Shown: piece after piece, positions 1-7,975 of the stretch
Layout of the letters: each line of letters opens with the position of its first letter
Position numbering within the stretch: the stretch's first letter is position 1
Origin: CAYYJM01 sp964471755
Lineage (GTDB): Bacteria; Planctomycetota; Planctomycetia; Gemmatales; Gemmataceae
DNA: 16,216 nucleotides
Reading direction: 5' to 3'
Assembly (NCBI GenBank): GCA_964471755.1
Contig: CAYYJM010000140.1
Coordinates: forward strand, 1-16,216
Position numbers and translations under genes: made by a program
The notes under the pieces: generated by a model
What the model saw: the letters and a program-made list of their open reading frames with translations, nothing else
Databases searched by the model: none
Told to the model about the DNA's origin: nothing

Positions 1-49
1 GGGGGGGAATGCCTACGAAACCAGCGAAAACGAAGACCCCTCACCCCAA

Positions 50-79
50 CCCCTCGCCCCGGTACTCCGGGGCGAGGGG
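50..79. repeat. 13-bp perfect hairpin, dispersed-repeat type
   Basis: A perfect inverted repeat: the arm at 50-62 pairs with 67-79 around a TACT loop. It lies in a C-rich stretch (CTCACCCCAACCCCTC) that resembles a repeat I associate with intergenic regions of Gemmata-like genomes, which is recollection and not a search result. No T-run follows (CTTTCCG), so it is not a textbook intrinsic terminator for either strand, although the stem is strong enough to act as one. It sits 62 bp upstream of the next start codon. Confidence 0.7.
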
Positions 80-141
80 CTTTCCGTGCAGCCTCTGAGT
101 GATTCGTTTGTTCGGCTACCAAGGACAACGGAGAGAACGTC

Positions 142-612
142 ATGCGACTGTGGAATCTGCCGATTCTGTTCGTGGCTCTGCTCGGCCTGGCGTCGGAGCC
201 GGCTGACTACCTGACTCCCGGTGGCGAACTCAAGGCCCCGATCGAGGTCCGTGAGGTGCAGGGTGGCTTCGCCGGCTTCACCGGTGGGTTCTGGGCCATC
301 AAACCGGACGGTTCGTGGACGAGCGGCGATGTCGGGCCGCGCGACCGTGTGACCGTCAAGGCGAAGGGCAAGGCGATGCCGAAGCAGCTCGTCGAGCTGT
401 CGCGGGCGCTATCGAAGAATGACCTCGCCGGCCTGCGGAGCCACGGTCAGCCGGTCACCAACCCGAAGGTACTCAGCATCCAAATCGGGCCAAAGACGAT
501 CCAGTTGCAACCGGGTCCCGGCAAGGGGACGACCGAAGAGGACGCGGCGATCCGGGCCCGCTATCACGCGATCGCTGACGCCGTCAAGGCCGTGTGTCGG
601 GAGAAGAAGTAA
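142..612 (+). CDS. Small exported hypothetical protein
   Basis: A 156-residue protein of unknown function. The first ~18 residues (MRLWNLPILFVALLGLASE) form a short hydrophobic stretch after one Arg, consistent with a Sec signal peptide and export from the cytoplasm. The mature part has a Gly/Phe-rich block (GGFAGFTGGFW, residues ~42-52) followed by PDGSW, then a mixed helical/strand region ending in a Lys/Arg-rich helix with one Cys near the C-terminus. The start is supported by GGAGAG about 7 nt upstream. The stop lies 4 bp from the stop of the convergent RecQ gene. I recall similar GGFAG.TG...PDG proteins in planctomycetes but cannot name a family. It has no visible catalytic motif. Confidence 0.75.
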   Translation: MRLWNLPILFVALLGLASEPADYLTPGGELKAPIEVREVQGGFAGFTGGFWAIKPDGSWTSGDVGPRDRVTVKAKGKAMPKQLVELSRALSKNDLAGLRSHGQPVTNPKVLSIQIGPKTIQLQPGPGKGTTEEDAAIRARYHAIADAVKAVCREKK

Positions 613-616
613 CCCG

Positions 617-2716
617 CTACCCGTGTCGCGTGGCCAGAACCAACGGCAGGACCGGGCCACTGCCGGCCTGCCGTAGCAATGCCGAAGCCAGCGTCAACGT
701 CCAGCCCGAATCGATCAGGTCATCGATCAGCAAGACCGGGGCGGCGAGGCCTTTCCAGGGCATCACGGCGAAGGCTCCGTCGAGGTTGTTCGCCTTGTGC
801 CAGCCGTTGGCCATTTCGACCTGGGGCCTCGTCGGCCGGGTCTGTGTCACGGCGGCGACGAACGGCAAACCCAGCCGCTCGGCGACGCGCTTGGCCAGGT
901 CGGAGACGAGGGCAGGGCGGGCCAGCGACGGCACGCACGTCACCCAGTCCGGCCGCGGCGTCGGGCCCCAGCGAAGGACGAGGTCCACCAGTGCCTCGAC
1001 CAGTTCGTCGCTGAACGCGCCGGCCTCTTTCTCGCGGCGGACCTGCATGCCCCAGCCGGAATCGCCCAGGATGCACAGCGATCGGCCCACCTCGGCCCGC
1101 AGTTCCTTCTTGAGGTTGCCGCTCACCCAGCCGTACGTCGGCAGAGCCTGGCTCGGCCACTGGGCACGCAGTTCCGTCGGCAGGTCGCAGCGCTGCAGGT
1201 AGACGATCGCCTCGCGGACGAGCTGCTCGTTGACGCCGCGCATCGCGTCGGGTTTGCCCTGGCAGACGGCGCACTTGCCGCACGGCTTCGCGGCCGGGTC
1301 GTCGAGGGCCTGGGAGAGAAACTCCATGAAACAGCCGGCGTGCTGGCGGTAGCGGTCCATCTGCTCCTGCTCGGCCCGACGGATGGCCGTGTGGTGGGCG
1401 ACGAACGCGGCTCGCTGCGCGTCATCGTACGGGGCGGAGGTGCGAGTCCAGCGGCTCTCGACCTTCACGACCGGCGGCGCGGTCTCGACGGACAGGCACC
1501 GCACGGCGTTCTCGATTCGGCCCCAGCGGAGGTTGATTCGCCGTTCCAGCTCGCGCGTCGTCAGGCCGGCCGGGACACTCGCCAGCGCGTCGAGGATCGC
1601 TCGCACCTCGACCTCGGTCGGGAATGCCTGCTCGATGAAGTAGTCGTTGATGTCGCGGTCGTCGCCGCCGGAGAGCATGACGCCGTACGCCTTCGGGATG
1701 GCTCGACCGGCCCGGCCGACCTGCTGGTAGTAATGCACGACCGAGGCCGGCTGATGGAAGTGGACGACGAAGCCGAGATCGGGCTTGTCGTAGCCCATAC
1801 CCAGGGCGGTCGTCGCGACCAGGGCCTTGATCTGGTTGGCCTGGAGCAGTTCCTCGCGAGCCTGGCGTTCGTCGTTGTCCAGACCCGCATGGTAGGCGAT
1901 GGCGGAGATGCCACGCTGGGTCAGCCAGTCGGTAATCCGTTCGGTCCAGTGCTGGGTCAGGGCGTAGACGATGCCGGAGCCCTTGAACTTCGGCAGCCAG
2001 TCGGCCAGCCAGGCGAGCTTGGCGGCGTCGTCGGCCAGCGGCACCGTCTGAAGGTGGAGGCTCTCGCGGATAAGGGCTCCGCGGATGACCTGGAGGTTGC
2101 TGCCGAGTTGGTTCACCACGTCAGCAACGACGCGGTCGTTGGCCGTGGCCGTGGTCGCGCAGATCGGCACGTTCGCCGGCAGACGCTGGAGGACGCGGGT
2201 GATGCGCCGGTAGTCGGGCCGGAAATCGTGGCCCCAGTCGGAGATGCAGTGAGCCTCATCGACGACGAACAGGCCGACCTTCGCGGCCAGGGGCAGGAGC
2301 ATGTTGGTGAGAAAGTCCTCGTTGGCGAGGCGCTCGGGTGAGATGACGAGAACATCGATCGCGTTGGCGCGGAGTCGTGCGGCGATGCCGGTCCAGTCGT
2401 CGCGGTTGGTCGAGTTGACCGTCTCGGCCCGGACGCCGAGCCGGACGGCGGCATCGATCTGATTGCGCATCAGGGCGAGCAGCGGCGAGACGAGCAGCGT
2501 CGGCCCGGCCTGGCGATCGCGCAGGAGTCGCGTGGCGAGGAAGTAGACGACGCTCTTGCCCCAGCCGGTACGCTGGACGACGAGGAGTCGGCCGCGACGT
2601 TCGACGAGCGTTTCGATGGCCTCCCACTGACCATCGCGAAAGTCGGCGGCCGGATCGGCGAGGGCCTCGCGGAGGCGGCTGTGGGCCTGGTCGAGCAGGG
2701 GCGACAGGGTGGGCAT
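617..2716 (-). CDS. RecQ-family ATP-dependent DNA helicase with C-terminal phosphoribosyltransferase domain
   Basis: A 699-residue superfamily-2 3'-5' DNA helicase expected to unwind recombination or repair intermediates. Visible motifs are: Walker A as GWGKS (51-55, where most RecQ proteins have G-G/A-GKS), DEAH plus the RecQ signature CISDWGHDFRP (153-166), motif III TTATAND (188-193) and motif VI QQVGRAGR (331-338). Four Cys at about 462, 479, 482 and 485 (CGKCAVC) form the RecQ zinc-binding module. The last ~170 residues are not RQC/HRDC but resemble a type I phosphoribosyltransferase: WVTCVPS near 590 and a PRPP-loop motif VLLIDDLIDSGWT near 662-673. The start at 2716 is chosen over an in-frame ATG at 2776 because GAGGAGG lies about 7 nt upstream of 2716 and the extra 20 residues are unlike RecQ. 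That ribosome binding site overlaps the stop codon of the upstream Uma2 gene, so translation is probably coupled. The Zn module favours a real helicase; the PRT activity is untested. Confidence 0.9.
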   Translation of the reverse strand: MPTLSPLLDQAHSRLREALADPAADFRDGQWEAIETLVERRGRLLVVQRTGWGKSVVYFLATRLLRDRQAGPTLLVSPLLALMRNQIDAAVRLGVRAETVNSTNRDDWTGIAARLRANAIDVLVISPERLANEDFLTNMLLPLAAKVGLFVVDEAHCISDWGHDFRPDYRRITRVLQRLPANVPICATTATANDRVVADVVNQLGSNLQVIRGALIRESLHLQTVPLADDAAKLAWLADWLPKFKGSGIVYALTQHWTERITDWLTQRGISAIAYHAGLDNDERQAREELLQANQIKALVATTALGMGYDKPDLGFVVHFHQPASVVHYYQQVGRAGRAIPKAYGVMLSGGDDRDINDYFIEQAFPTEVEVRAILDALASVPAGLTTRELERRINLRWGRIENAVRCLSVETAPPVVKVESRWTRTSAPYDDAQRAAFVAHHTAIRRAEQEQMDRYRQHAGCFMEFLSQALDDPAAKPCGKCAVCQGKPDAMRGVNEQLVREAIVYLQRCDLPTELRAQWPSQALPTYGWVSGNLKKELRAEVGRSLCILGDSGWGMQVRREKEAGAFSDELVEALVDLVLRWGPTPRPDWVTCVPSLARPALVSDLAKRVAERLGLPFVAAVTQTRPTRPQVEMANGWHKANNLDGAFAVMPWKGLAAPVLLIDDLIDSGWTLTLASALLRQAGSGPVLPLVLATRHG

Positions 2717-2729
2717 GGGGGAGACCTCC

Positions 2730-3290
2730 TCACGGAAAGAGTTGCGCCACGGGGCACGCGAAGCCGGGCACGACATCCTCGCCGGACAGTGTGTCGTTGA
2801 CGGCGAGCAGTGTCGGGTTCTGACCAGGGTGGTAGATGGCCACGCTCTGATCCTCGGGGACGACGACCCAAACGACGCGTACGCCGGCGGTGAAGTACTC
2901 CTGCACCTTGCGCAGCACCTGGGTGAACACGTCGTTCGGCGAAAGGACCTCGACGACCAGATCGGGGACGATGTCGGTGAAGCGGAACTGACGCACGTCG
3001 GGAACGCGATCGCGCCGCCAGAAGGCGACGTCCGGACAGCGCACCGTGTCCGGATCGCGGTCGAGGAGAACGCCCGGATCGTTGCAAGCTGTGTAGCCGA
3101 GGTGGTGCTGATGGACGAAGGTGCCCAGAACCTGATCCACCCGAGAGCAGACCAGACCGTGGTAGAAACCTGCGGGGGACATGGTAATGATCACTCCCTT
3201 GACCAGTTCTCGGCGCGAGCCGTTGTCGAGGCCCGGCTGCCGGAAGAATTCCTCCGACGTGAGCAAATTCGTCATCGTTGGCGCGGACAT
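2730..3290 (-). CDS. Uma2-family (DUF820) endonuclease
   Basis: A 186-residue protein of the Uma2 family, a PD-(D/E)XK-fold restriction-endonuclease-like group that is greatly expanded in cyanobacteria and planctomycetes. The family's biological role is mostly unknown. Signature elements in order: an N-terminal RRELVKGVI (Glu28), CPDVAF (Asp87), the hallmark PDLVVEVLSPND (Asp110, Glu114), the catalytic-type Lys128 in LRKVQEYF, and GVRVVWVVVP. All expected active-site residues are present, so it should be catalytically competent. The start at 3290 has GGGAGG about 8 nt upstream; a second ATG five codons later is less well placed. The downstream RecQ gene starts 13 bp after this stop, with its ribosome binding site across the stop codon. 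A palindromic repeat lies upstream, between this gene and the Hsp70 gene. Confidence 0.9.
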   Translation of the reverse strand: MSAPTMTNLLTSEEFFRQPGLDNGSRRELVKGVIITMSPAGFYHGLVCSRVDQVLGTFVHQHHLGYTACNDPGVLLDRDPDTVRCPDVAFWRRDRVPDVRQFRFTDIVPDLVVEVLSPNDVFTQVLRKVQEYFTAGVRVVWVVVPEDQSVAIYHPGQNPTLLAVNDTLSGEDVVPGFACPVAQLFP

Positions 3291-3325
3291 CGTCGGTTCC
3301 TCCCTAAAAGACCACCGGCAAGCCT

Positions 3326-3397
3326 CTTCATTTAGCCGCCGGCTTGCCGGCGGGTATTCGCGACGAAGACCGCCGGCAAGCCGGCGGCTAAATGAAG
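3326..3397. repeat. Nested palindromic (REP-like) element, 27-bp arms
   Basis: A perfect 27-bp inverted repeat: 3326-3352 pairs with 3371-3397 around an 18-nt loop. Each arm is itself a palindrome: 3336-3343 pairs with 3346-3353 around TT, and 3370-3377 pairs with 3380-3387 around AA. The element can therefore form one long hairpin or two short ones. A damaged third copy lies at 3310-3324 (14 of 15 bases match 3368-3382). It lies 5 bp beyond the Hsp70 stop, so it may end or attenuate transcription into Uma2-RecQ, although no T-run follows. I recall the core CCGCCGGC-TT-GCCGGCGG as common between planctomycete genes. Confidence 0.85.
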
Positions 3398-3401
3398 ACA
3401 G

Positions 3402-5240
<1,839 letters not shown>

Positions 5241-5414
5241 GGCGAAAACCTCCCAGGGGTCGCGATCATGAAGGGTTGTTTTACGATGGCGTGCGAGCGT
5301 GACGAGATCAAGGTGGGTTCTGACGGTTCGATCGACGCGGCTGGTGAAATCCGGTCAGTCTGCGTATCGTGACGGTAATCCTCGTCCCATGTGGTGCATC
5401 CCTGGAGGTGAGCC
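5241..5414. other. Divergent intergenic region, no clear promoter
   Basis: 174 bp separate the minus-strand Hsp70 gene from the plus-strand small gene, so promoters for both must lie here or overlap it. On the minus strand TTGATC is followed about 19 bp later by CGTAAA, a weak sigma-70-like pair. I see no CIRCE-type inverted repeat that would indicate heat-shock control, and no other convincing motif. Confidence 0.35.
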
Positions 5415-5669
5415 ATGACCTCGGAACAACTGCGAGCAACCCGAGACGCGATTCCGTTTCAGCCGTTCGTGATCCACATGACAGACGGGCGTTCGTTTCG
5501 GATTCATCACCGAGACTACCTCTACATCTTCCCCAGCGGGCGCGTTGCGCTCGTCGCTCGGAGCGAGGGCAATGCGGGCGACCTGATCGACGTGATGCTG
5601 ATAACTGGGCTGGCCCTCGAAGAGACCAGCACGCCGATGAGCGGTACGCCGACCAATGGCCTGGAGTAG
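5415..5669 (+). CDS. Small conserved planctomycete-type protein
   Basis: An 84-residue soluble protein without signal peptide or membrane segment. The N-terminal pattern is TSEQLRATRDAIPFQPFVIH followed by a DGRSFRIHHRDY block, a PSGRVALV strand and IDVMLITGLAL near the end. The pattern of short alternating strands (FVIHMTDG, FRIHH, GRVALVAR) suggests a small all-beta fold. I recall many paralogues with the pattern PF.PF.IH..DGR...V.H in planctomycete genomes, but their function is not established. The start has a strong GGAGG 6-7 nt upstream. The next gene begins 9 bp after the stop, so the two are probably cotranscribed. Confidence 0.75.
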   Translation: MTSEQLRATRDAIPFQPFVIHMTDGRSFRIHHRDYLYIFPSGRVALVARSEGNAGDLIDVMLITGLALEETSTPMSGTPTNGLE

Positions 5670-5678
5670 GCGTTACTC

Positions 5679-6497
5679 ATGATCCCCATTCCCGAACCGC
5701 TCCTCGGCCTGCTCGACGCCGCGTTCGTCGTCATCACCAACGGCTCGCTCGCCGACGACCTGCGTGCCTTCGCCAGGCAGGTGTATTCGCTGGCGTACGA
5801 CACCCGGCTGCGCTTCCGCACCCCCGAGGACAATCGACCCGAACACGAACTCGTCGTCCTGCGTGACACGGTGCGCATCTGCTGGCGCTCTGGGCACGAA
5901 CGGGAGTCGGACGAGCCGTTCGCGGCGTGGGAACTGCGTGTCGCGGTCGCCACGGCCCTGCTGCACGATCTGCGCTTCATCCGTCGCATCACCGAGCAGG
6001 AGATTCAGAAGGCCGAGGACGCCGGCCGCCATGACGACGCGGCGTCACTTCGTCGCCAGAAGGCCGAGCAGCGGCTGGGCCACATGCGCGGCGGAGCCGA
6101 GGACGCCGGGCGCATCCTGCACGGCGTGCCGGGGCTGGTGACCGAGATGGAACTGCGGCGGTGTCTGGGGTACATCAGTCTGCACGATGCCTGGAAGCTG
6201 GGCCTGGCGTATCCGCTGGCGTCGGACTGGCTGGCGGTCTGCTGCCTCGAAGGGGACGCGCTCTTTCCGCTGGATCGCGACTTCGGCCCGCTGGCCGATC
6301 TCCAGCGGCAGGGGGTTGCGGAGCCGACGTGGGAGCAACTCCGCGAGCAGGCGGCGTCGAATCTGCGGACCCAGTTGATCGGCTACCGGACGAACTTCGC
6401 CTGCACGGCAGAGCCGTTCCGGGATGGCGAGACGATCCTGCGAAGCGAAGAAGGGGCTCGCATCCTCGCCGAGGCGCGGCGATACTGGGTTATCTGA
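5679..6497 (+). CDS. HD-domain-like protein, putative metal-dependent phosphohydrolase
   Basis: A 272-residue cytoplasmic protein. Spaced His and Asp residues follow the order of the HD superfamily: His56 in PEHELVVLRD, the His96-Asp97 pair in ATALLHDLRF, His135 in GHMRGGAEDAGRIL (compare the usual H...GA..A..IL helix), then YISLHDAWKL and Asp193 in LEGDALFPLD (compare the usual ADAL). This suggests a helical HD fold binding one or two metal ions and acting on phosphoesters or nucleotides. The assignment is inferred from motif order, not from a profile search. A charged, possibly helical insert (residues 105-132) follows the HD pair. No clear ribosome binding site precedes ATG 5679, and translation may be coupled to the small gene ending 9 bp upstream. 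The cloverleaf element begins 7 bp after the stop. Confidence 0.7.
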   Translation: MIPIPEPLLGLLDAAFVVITNGSLADDLRAFARQVYSLAYDTRLRFRTPEDNRPEHELVVLRDTVRICWRSGHERESDEPFAAWELRVAVATALLHDLRFIRRITEQEIQKAEDAGRHDDAASLRRQKAEQRLGHMRGGAEDAGRILHGVPGLVTEMELRRCLGYISLHDAWKLGLAYPLASDWLAVCCLEGDALFPLDRDFGPLADLQRQGVAEPTWEQLREQAASNLRTQLIGYRTNFACTAEPFRDGETILRSEEGARILAEARRYWVI

Positions 6498-6504
6498 TGA
6501 ACGC

Positions 6505-6578
6505 GGCGAGCGTGGGGCGTCAGCCCCATGACATCTTCCAGCCGGGAAGACTCAGCCCCCTGACGGGGGCCGCTCGCC
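6505..6578. repeat. 74-bp element able to form a cloverleaf (closing stem plus three hairpins)
   Basis: An 8-bp closing stem (6505-6512 with 6571-6578) encloses three perfect hairpins: 6513-6528 (6-bp stem, loop GTCA), 6534-6550 (6-bp stem, loop AGCCG) and 6555-6570 (6-bp stem, loop TGAC). Linkers are 0, 5, 4 and 0 nt. The loops of the first and third hairpins are complementary (GTCA/TGAC). It fills nearly all of the gap between the HD-like gene and the dehydrogenase gene. The flanks GGCGAGCG...CGCTCGCC resemble GC-rich repeats I recall from Gemmata-like genomes. It is not a tRNA gene: it lacks the T-loop GTTC and the D-loop pattern. Confidence 0.75.
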
Positions 6579-6595
6579 TCAGCGCCGGAGACGAC

Positions 6596-7282
6596 ATGGC
6601 GACGACTTCACGCACGATCATTGTGACCGGCGCGACACGCGGCCTGGGGCGAGCGCTTCTGCCGCGCTTCCTGGCTCTGGGCCATCGCGTGGCCGGCTGC
6701 GGCACCAATCCCGAGACGGTGGCGGCAGCACAGCGTGCCTGTCCGCAGGCGCTCCTGGAGCGGGTCGATGTGACCGACGCCGACGCCGTCGCGGCCTGGG
6801 CGAAGCGGGTTCTCGACACCCTTGGACCACCGGACCTGCTGCTCAACAACGCGGCCCTGATCAATGAGCCGGCCCCGCTGTGGGAGATTTCCACGACGAC
6901 GTTCGACCGGATGGTCGACGTGAACATCAAGGGGGTCGCGAACGTCATCCGTGGCTTCGTGCCGGCGATGGTCCGGGCTGGGCGGGGCGTGATCGTCAAC
7001 CTGTCGAGCGGTTGGGGCCGCTCGACCGCGCCGGAGGTCGCACCCTACTGTGCGACGAAGTATGCGATCGAGGGACTCACGCTCGCCCTGGCGCAGGAAC
7101 TGCCCGACGGCCTGGCGGCGATCCCGCTCAATCCGGGCGTCATCAACACGGACATGCTTCGCGTCTGCTTCGGCGACAGTGCCGGCAGCTATCCGACGGC
7201 GGACCAGTGGGCCGAGCGGGCGGTGCCGTTCCTGCTCCGCCTCGGGCCGTCCGACAACGGCCAGTCGCTGACAGTGTCCTGA
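6596..7282 (+). CDS. Short-chain dehydrogenase/reductase (SDR)
   Basis: A 228-residue classical SDR, expected to oxidise or reduce an alcohol/carbonyl substrate with NAD(P)(H). The cofactor-binding motif TGATRGLG is at 11-18, the NNAA motif at 84-87, and the catalytic set is Asn110, Ser138 (NLSS), Tyr151 and Lys155 (YCATK). NPGVINTDM (179-187) is the usual PG motif after strand 6. An Arg after the Gly-rich loop start (TGATRG) suggests NADP preference, but the acidic/basic discriminator after strand 2 is unclear. At 228 residues it is slightly shorter than typical 250-residue members. The start at 6596 has GGAG 5 nt upstream; an in-frame extension further upstream would run through the HD-like gene and the repeat and is rejected. 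The substrate cannot be predicted. Confidence 0.9.
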   Translation: MATTSRTIIVTGATRGLGRALLPRFLALGHRVAGCGTNPETVAAAQRACPQALLERVDVTDADAVAAWAKRVLDTLGPPDLLLNNAALINEPAPLWEISTTTFDRMVDVNIKGVANVIRGFVPAMVRAGRGVIVNLSSGWGRSTAPEVAPYCATKYAIEGLTLALAQELPDGLAAIPLNPGVINTDMLRVCFGDSAGSYPTADQWAERAVPFLLRLGPSDNGQSLTVS

Positions 7283-7304
7283 CACTCGCCGGGAGAGGAC
7301 GACG

Positions 7305-7889
7305 ATGGCGAAGGTGCGGCAGCCGACGATCCTGATCCTGAGCCCGGCGACGGCGACGGCCCGACTCGTCGCGGAACGGTTCGCCGTGGCGGCAGCGAAG
7401 CTCGGCCTGTCGTGGGAAGCGATCCTTCGCACGCCGGAGGAAGCGACGGCCGAGGAACGTCAGAGTGTTCGGCGGATCATCGCCCTGGTGCCGGTCGAGG
7501 GCGTCGAGGTGTGGGATCTGCCAGCGTCGGTCGAGACCGTGGCGATCGAGGCCCACGTCAACCAGTTGATCGCCCGCCTGCTCGGCGGGGGAGGGGAGCC
7601 GCCACCGGAGCCCGAGCCGACGCCGGCGGTGGAGGCCAAGCCGGCGAAGCGGCCGACGGTCAAGGTCGGCCGTGAGACCAAGGGCCGCAAGGGCAAGGGC
7701 GTGACGACGATCTCGGACTTGCCGCTCGACGAGTCGGGATTGAAGGAACTGGCCGGCAAGCTGAAGGAACGCTGCGGCACCGGCGGGACCGTCGAGGACG
7801 GACGCATTCTGATCCAGGGCGATCAGCGCGAGCGAGTCTGCGCCGAGTTGGAGAAACTCGGCTACCGGACCGTCCGGGCCGGCGGGTGA
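7305..7889 (+). CDS. eIF1/SUI1-domain (YciH-like) protein with an unusual N-terminal domain
   Basis: A 194-residue two-part protein. Residues ~122-192 are a clear SUI1/eIF1 domain of the bacterial YciH type: KGVTTISDLPLDESGLKEL, the diagnostic CGTGGTV (157-163), DGRILIQGDQRERV and LEKLGYRTVRAGG. The domain is expected to bind the small ribosomal subunit and may tune start-codon selection or stress translation. A Pro/Glu-rich linker (97-118, PPEPEPTPAVEAKP) precedes it. The N-terminal ~95 residues have the layout of a low-molecular-weight tyrosine phosphatase (ILILSPATATARLVAERFA; KLGLSWEAILR; GVEVWDLP; IEAHVNQLIARLL), but the loop has Ser/Pro where the active-site Cys should be and a central block is missing. 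The start has GGGAGAGG nearby. It follows the SDR by 22 bp, so cotranscription is plausible. Confidence 0.88.
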   Translation: MAKVRQPTILILSPATATARLVAERFAVAAAKLGLSWEAILRTPEEATAEERQSVRRIIALVPVEGVEVWDLPASVETVAIEAHVNQLIARLLGGGGEPPPEPEPTPAVEAKPAKRPTVKVGRETKGRKGKGVTTISDLPLDESGLKELAGKLKERCGTGGTVEDGRILIQGDQRERVCAELEKLGYRTVRAGG

Positions 7890-7975
7890 AGTTCGCGGGG
7901 GTGGCAGAAAGTGCGCCGTCCCGACGCGGACGGATGGTAGGATGGCCGGGAGATCATCGGCTCTGGAGGCTCTCC

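Noticed and set aside
797..2341. 514-codon open frame on the plus strand
   Set aside because: It lies wholly antisense to the RecQ gene, whose motifs are unambiguous, and its translation shows no recognisable domain. Long antisense frames are expected at this GC content.
6505..6578. tRNA gene suggested by the cloverleaf shape
   Set aside because: There is no GTTCRANNY T-loop, no D-loop GG, no usable anticodon arm and the closing stem is 8 bp; it is classed as a palindromic element.
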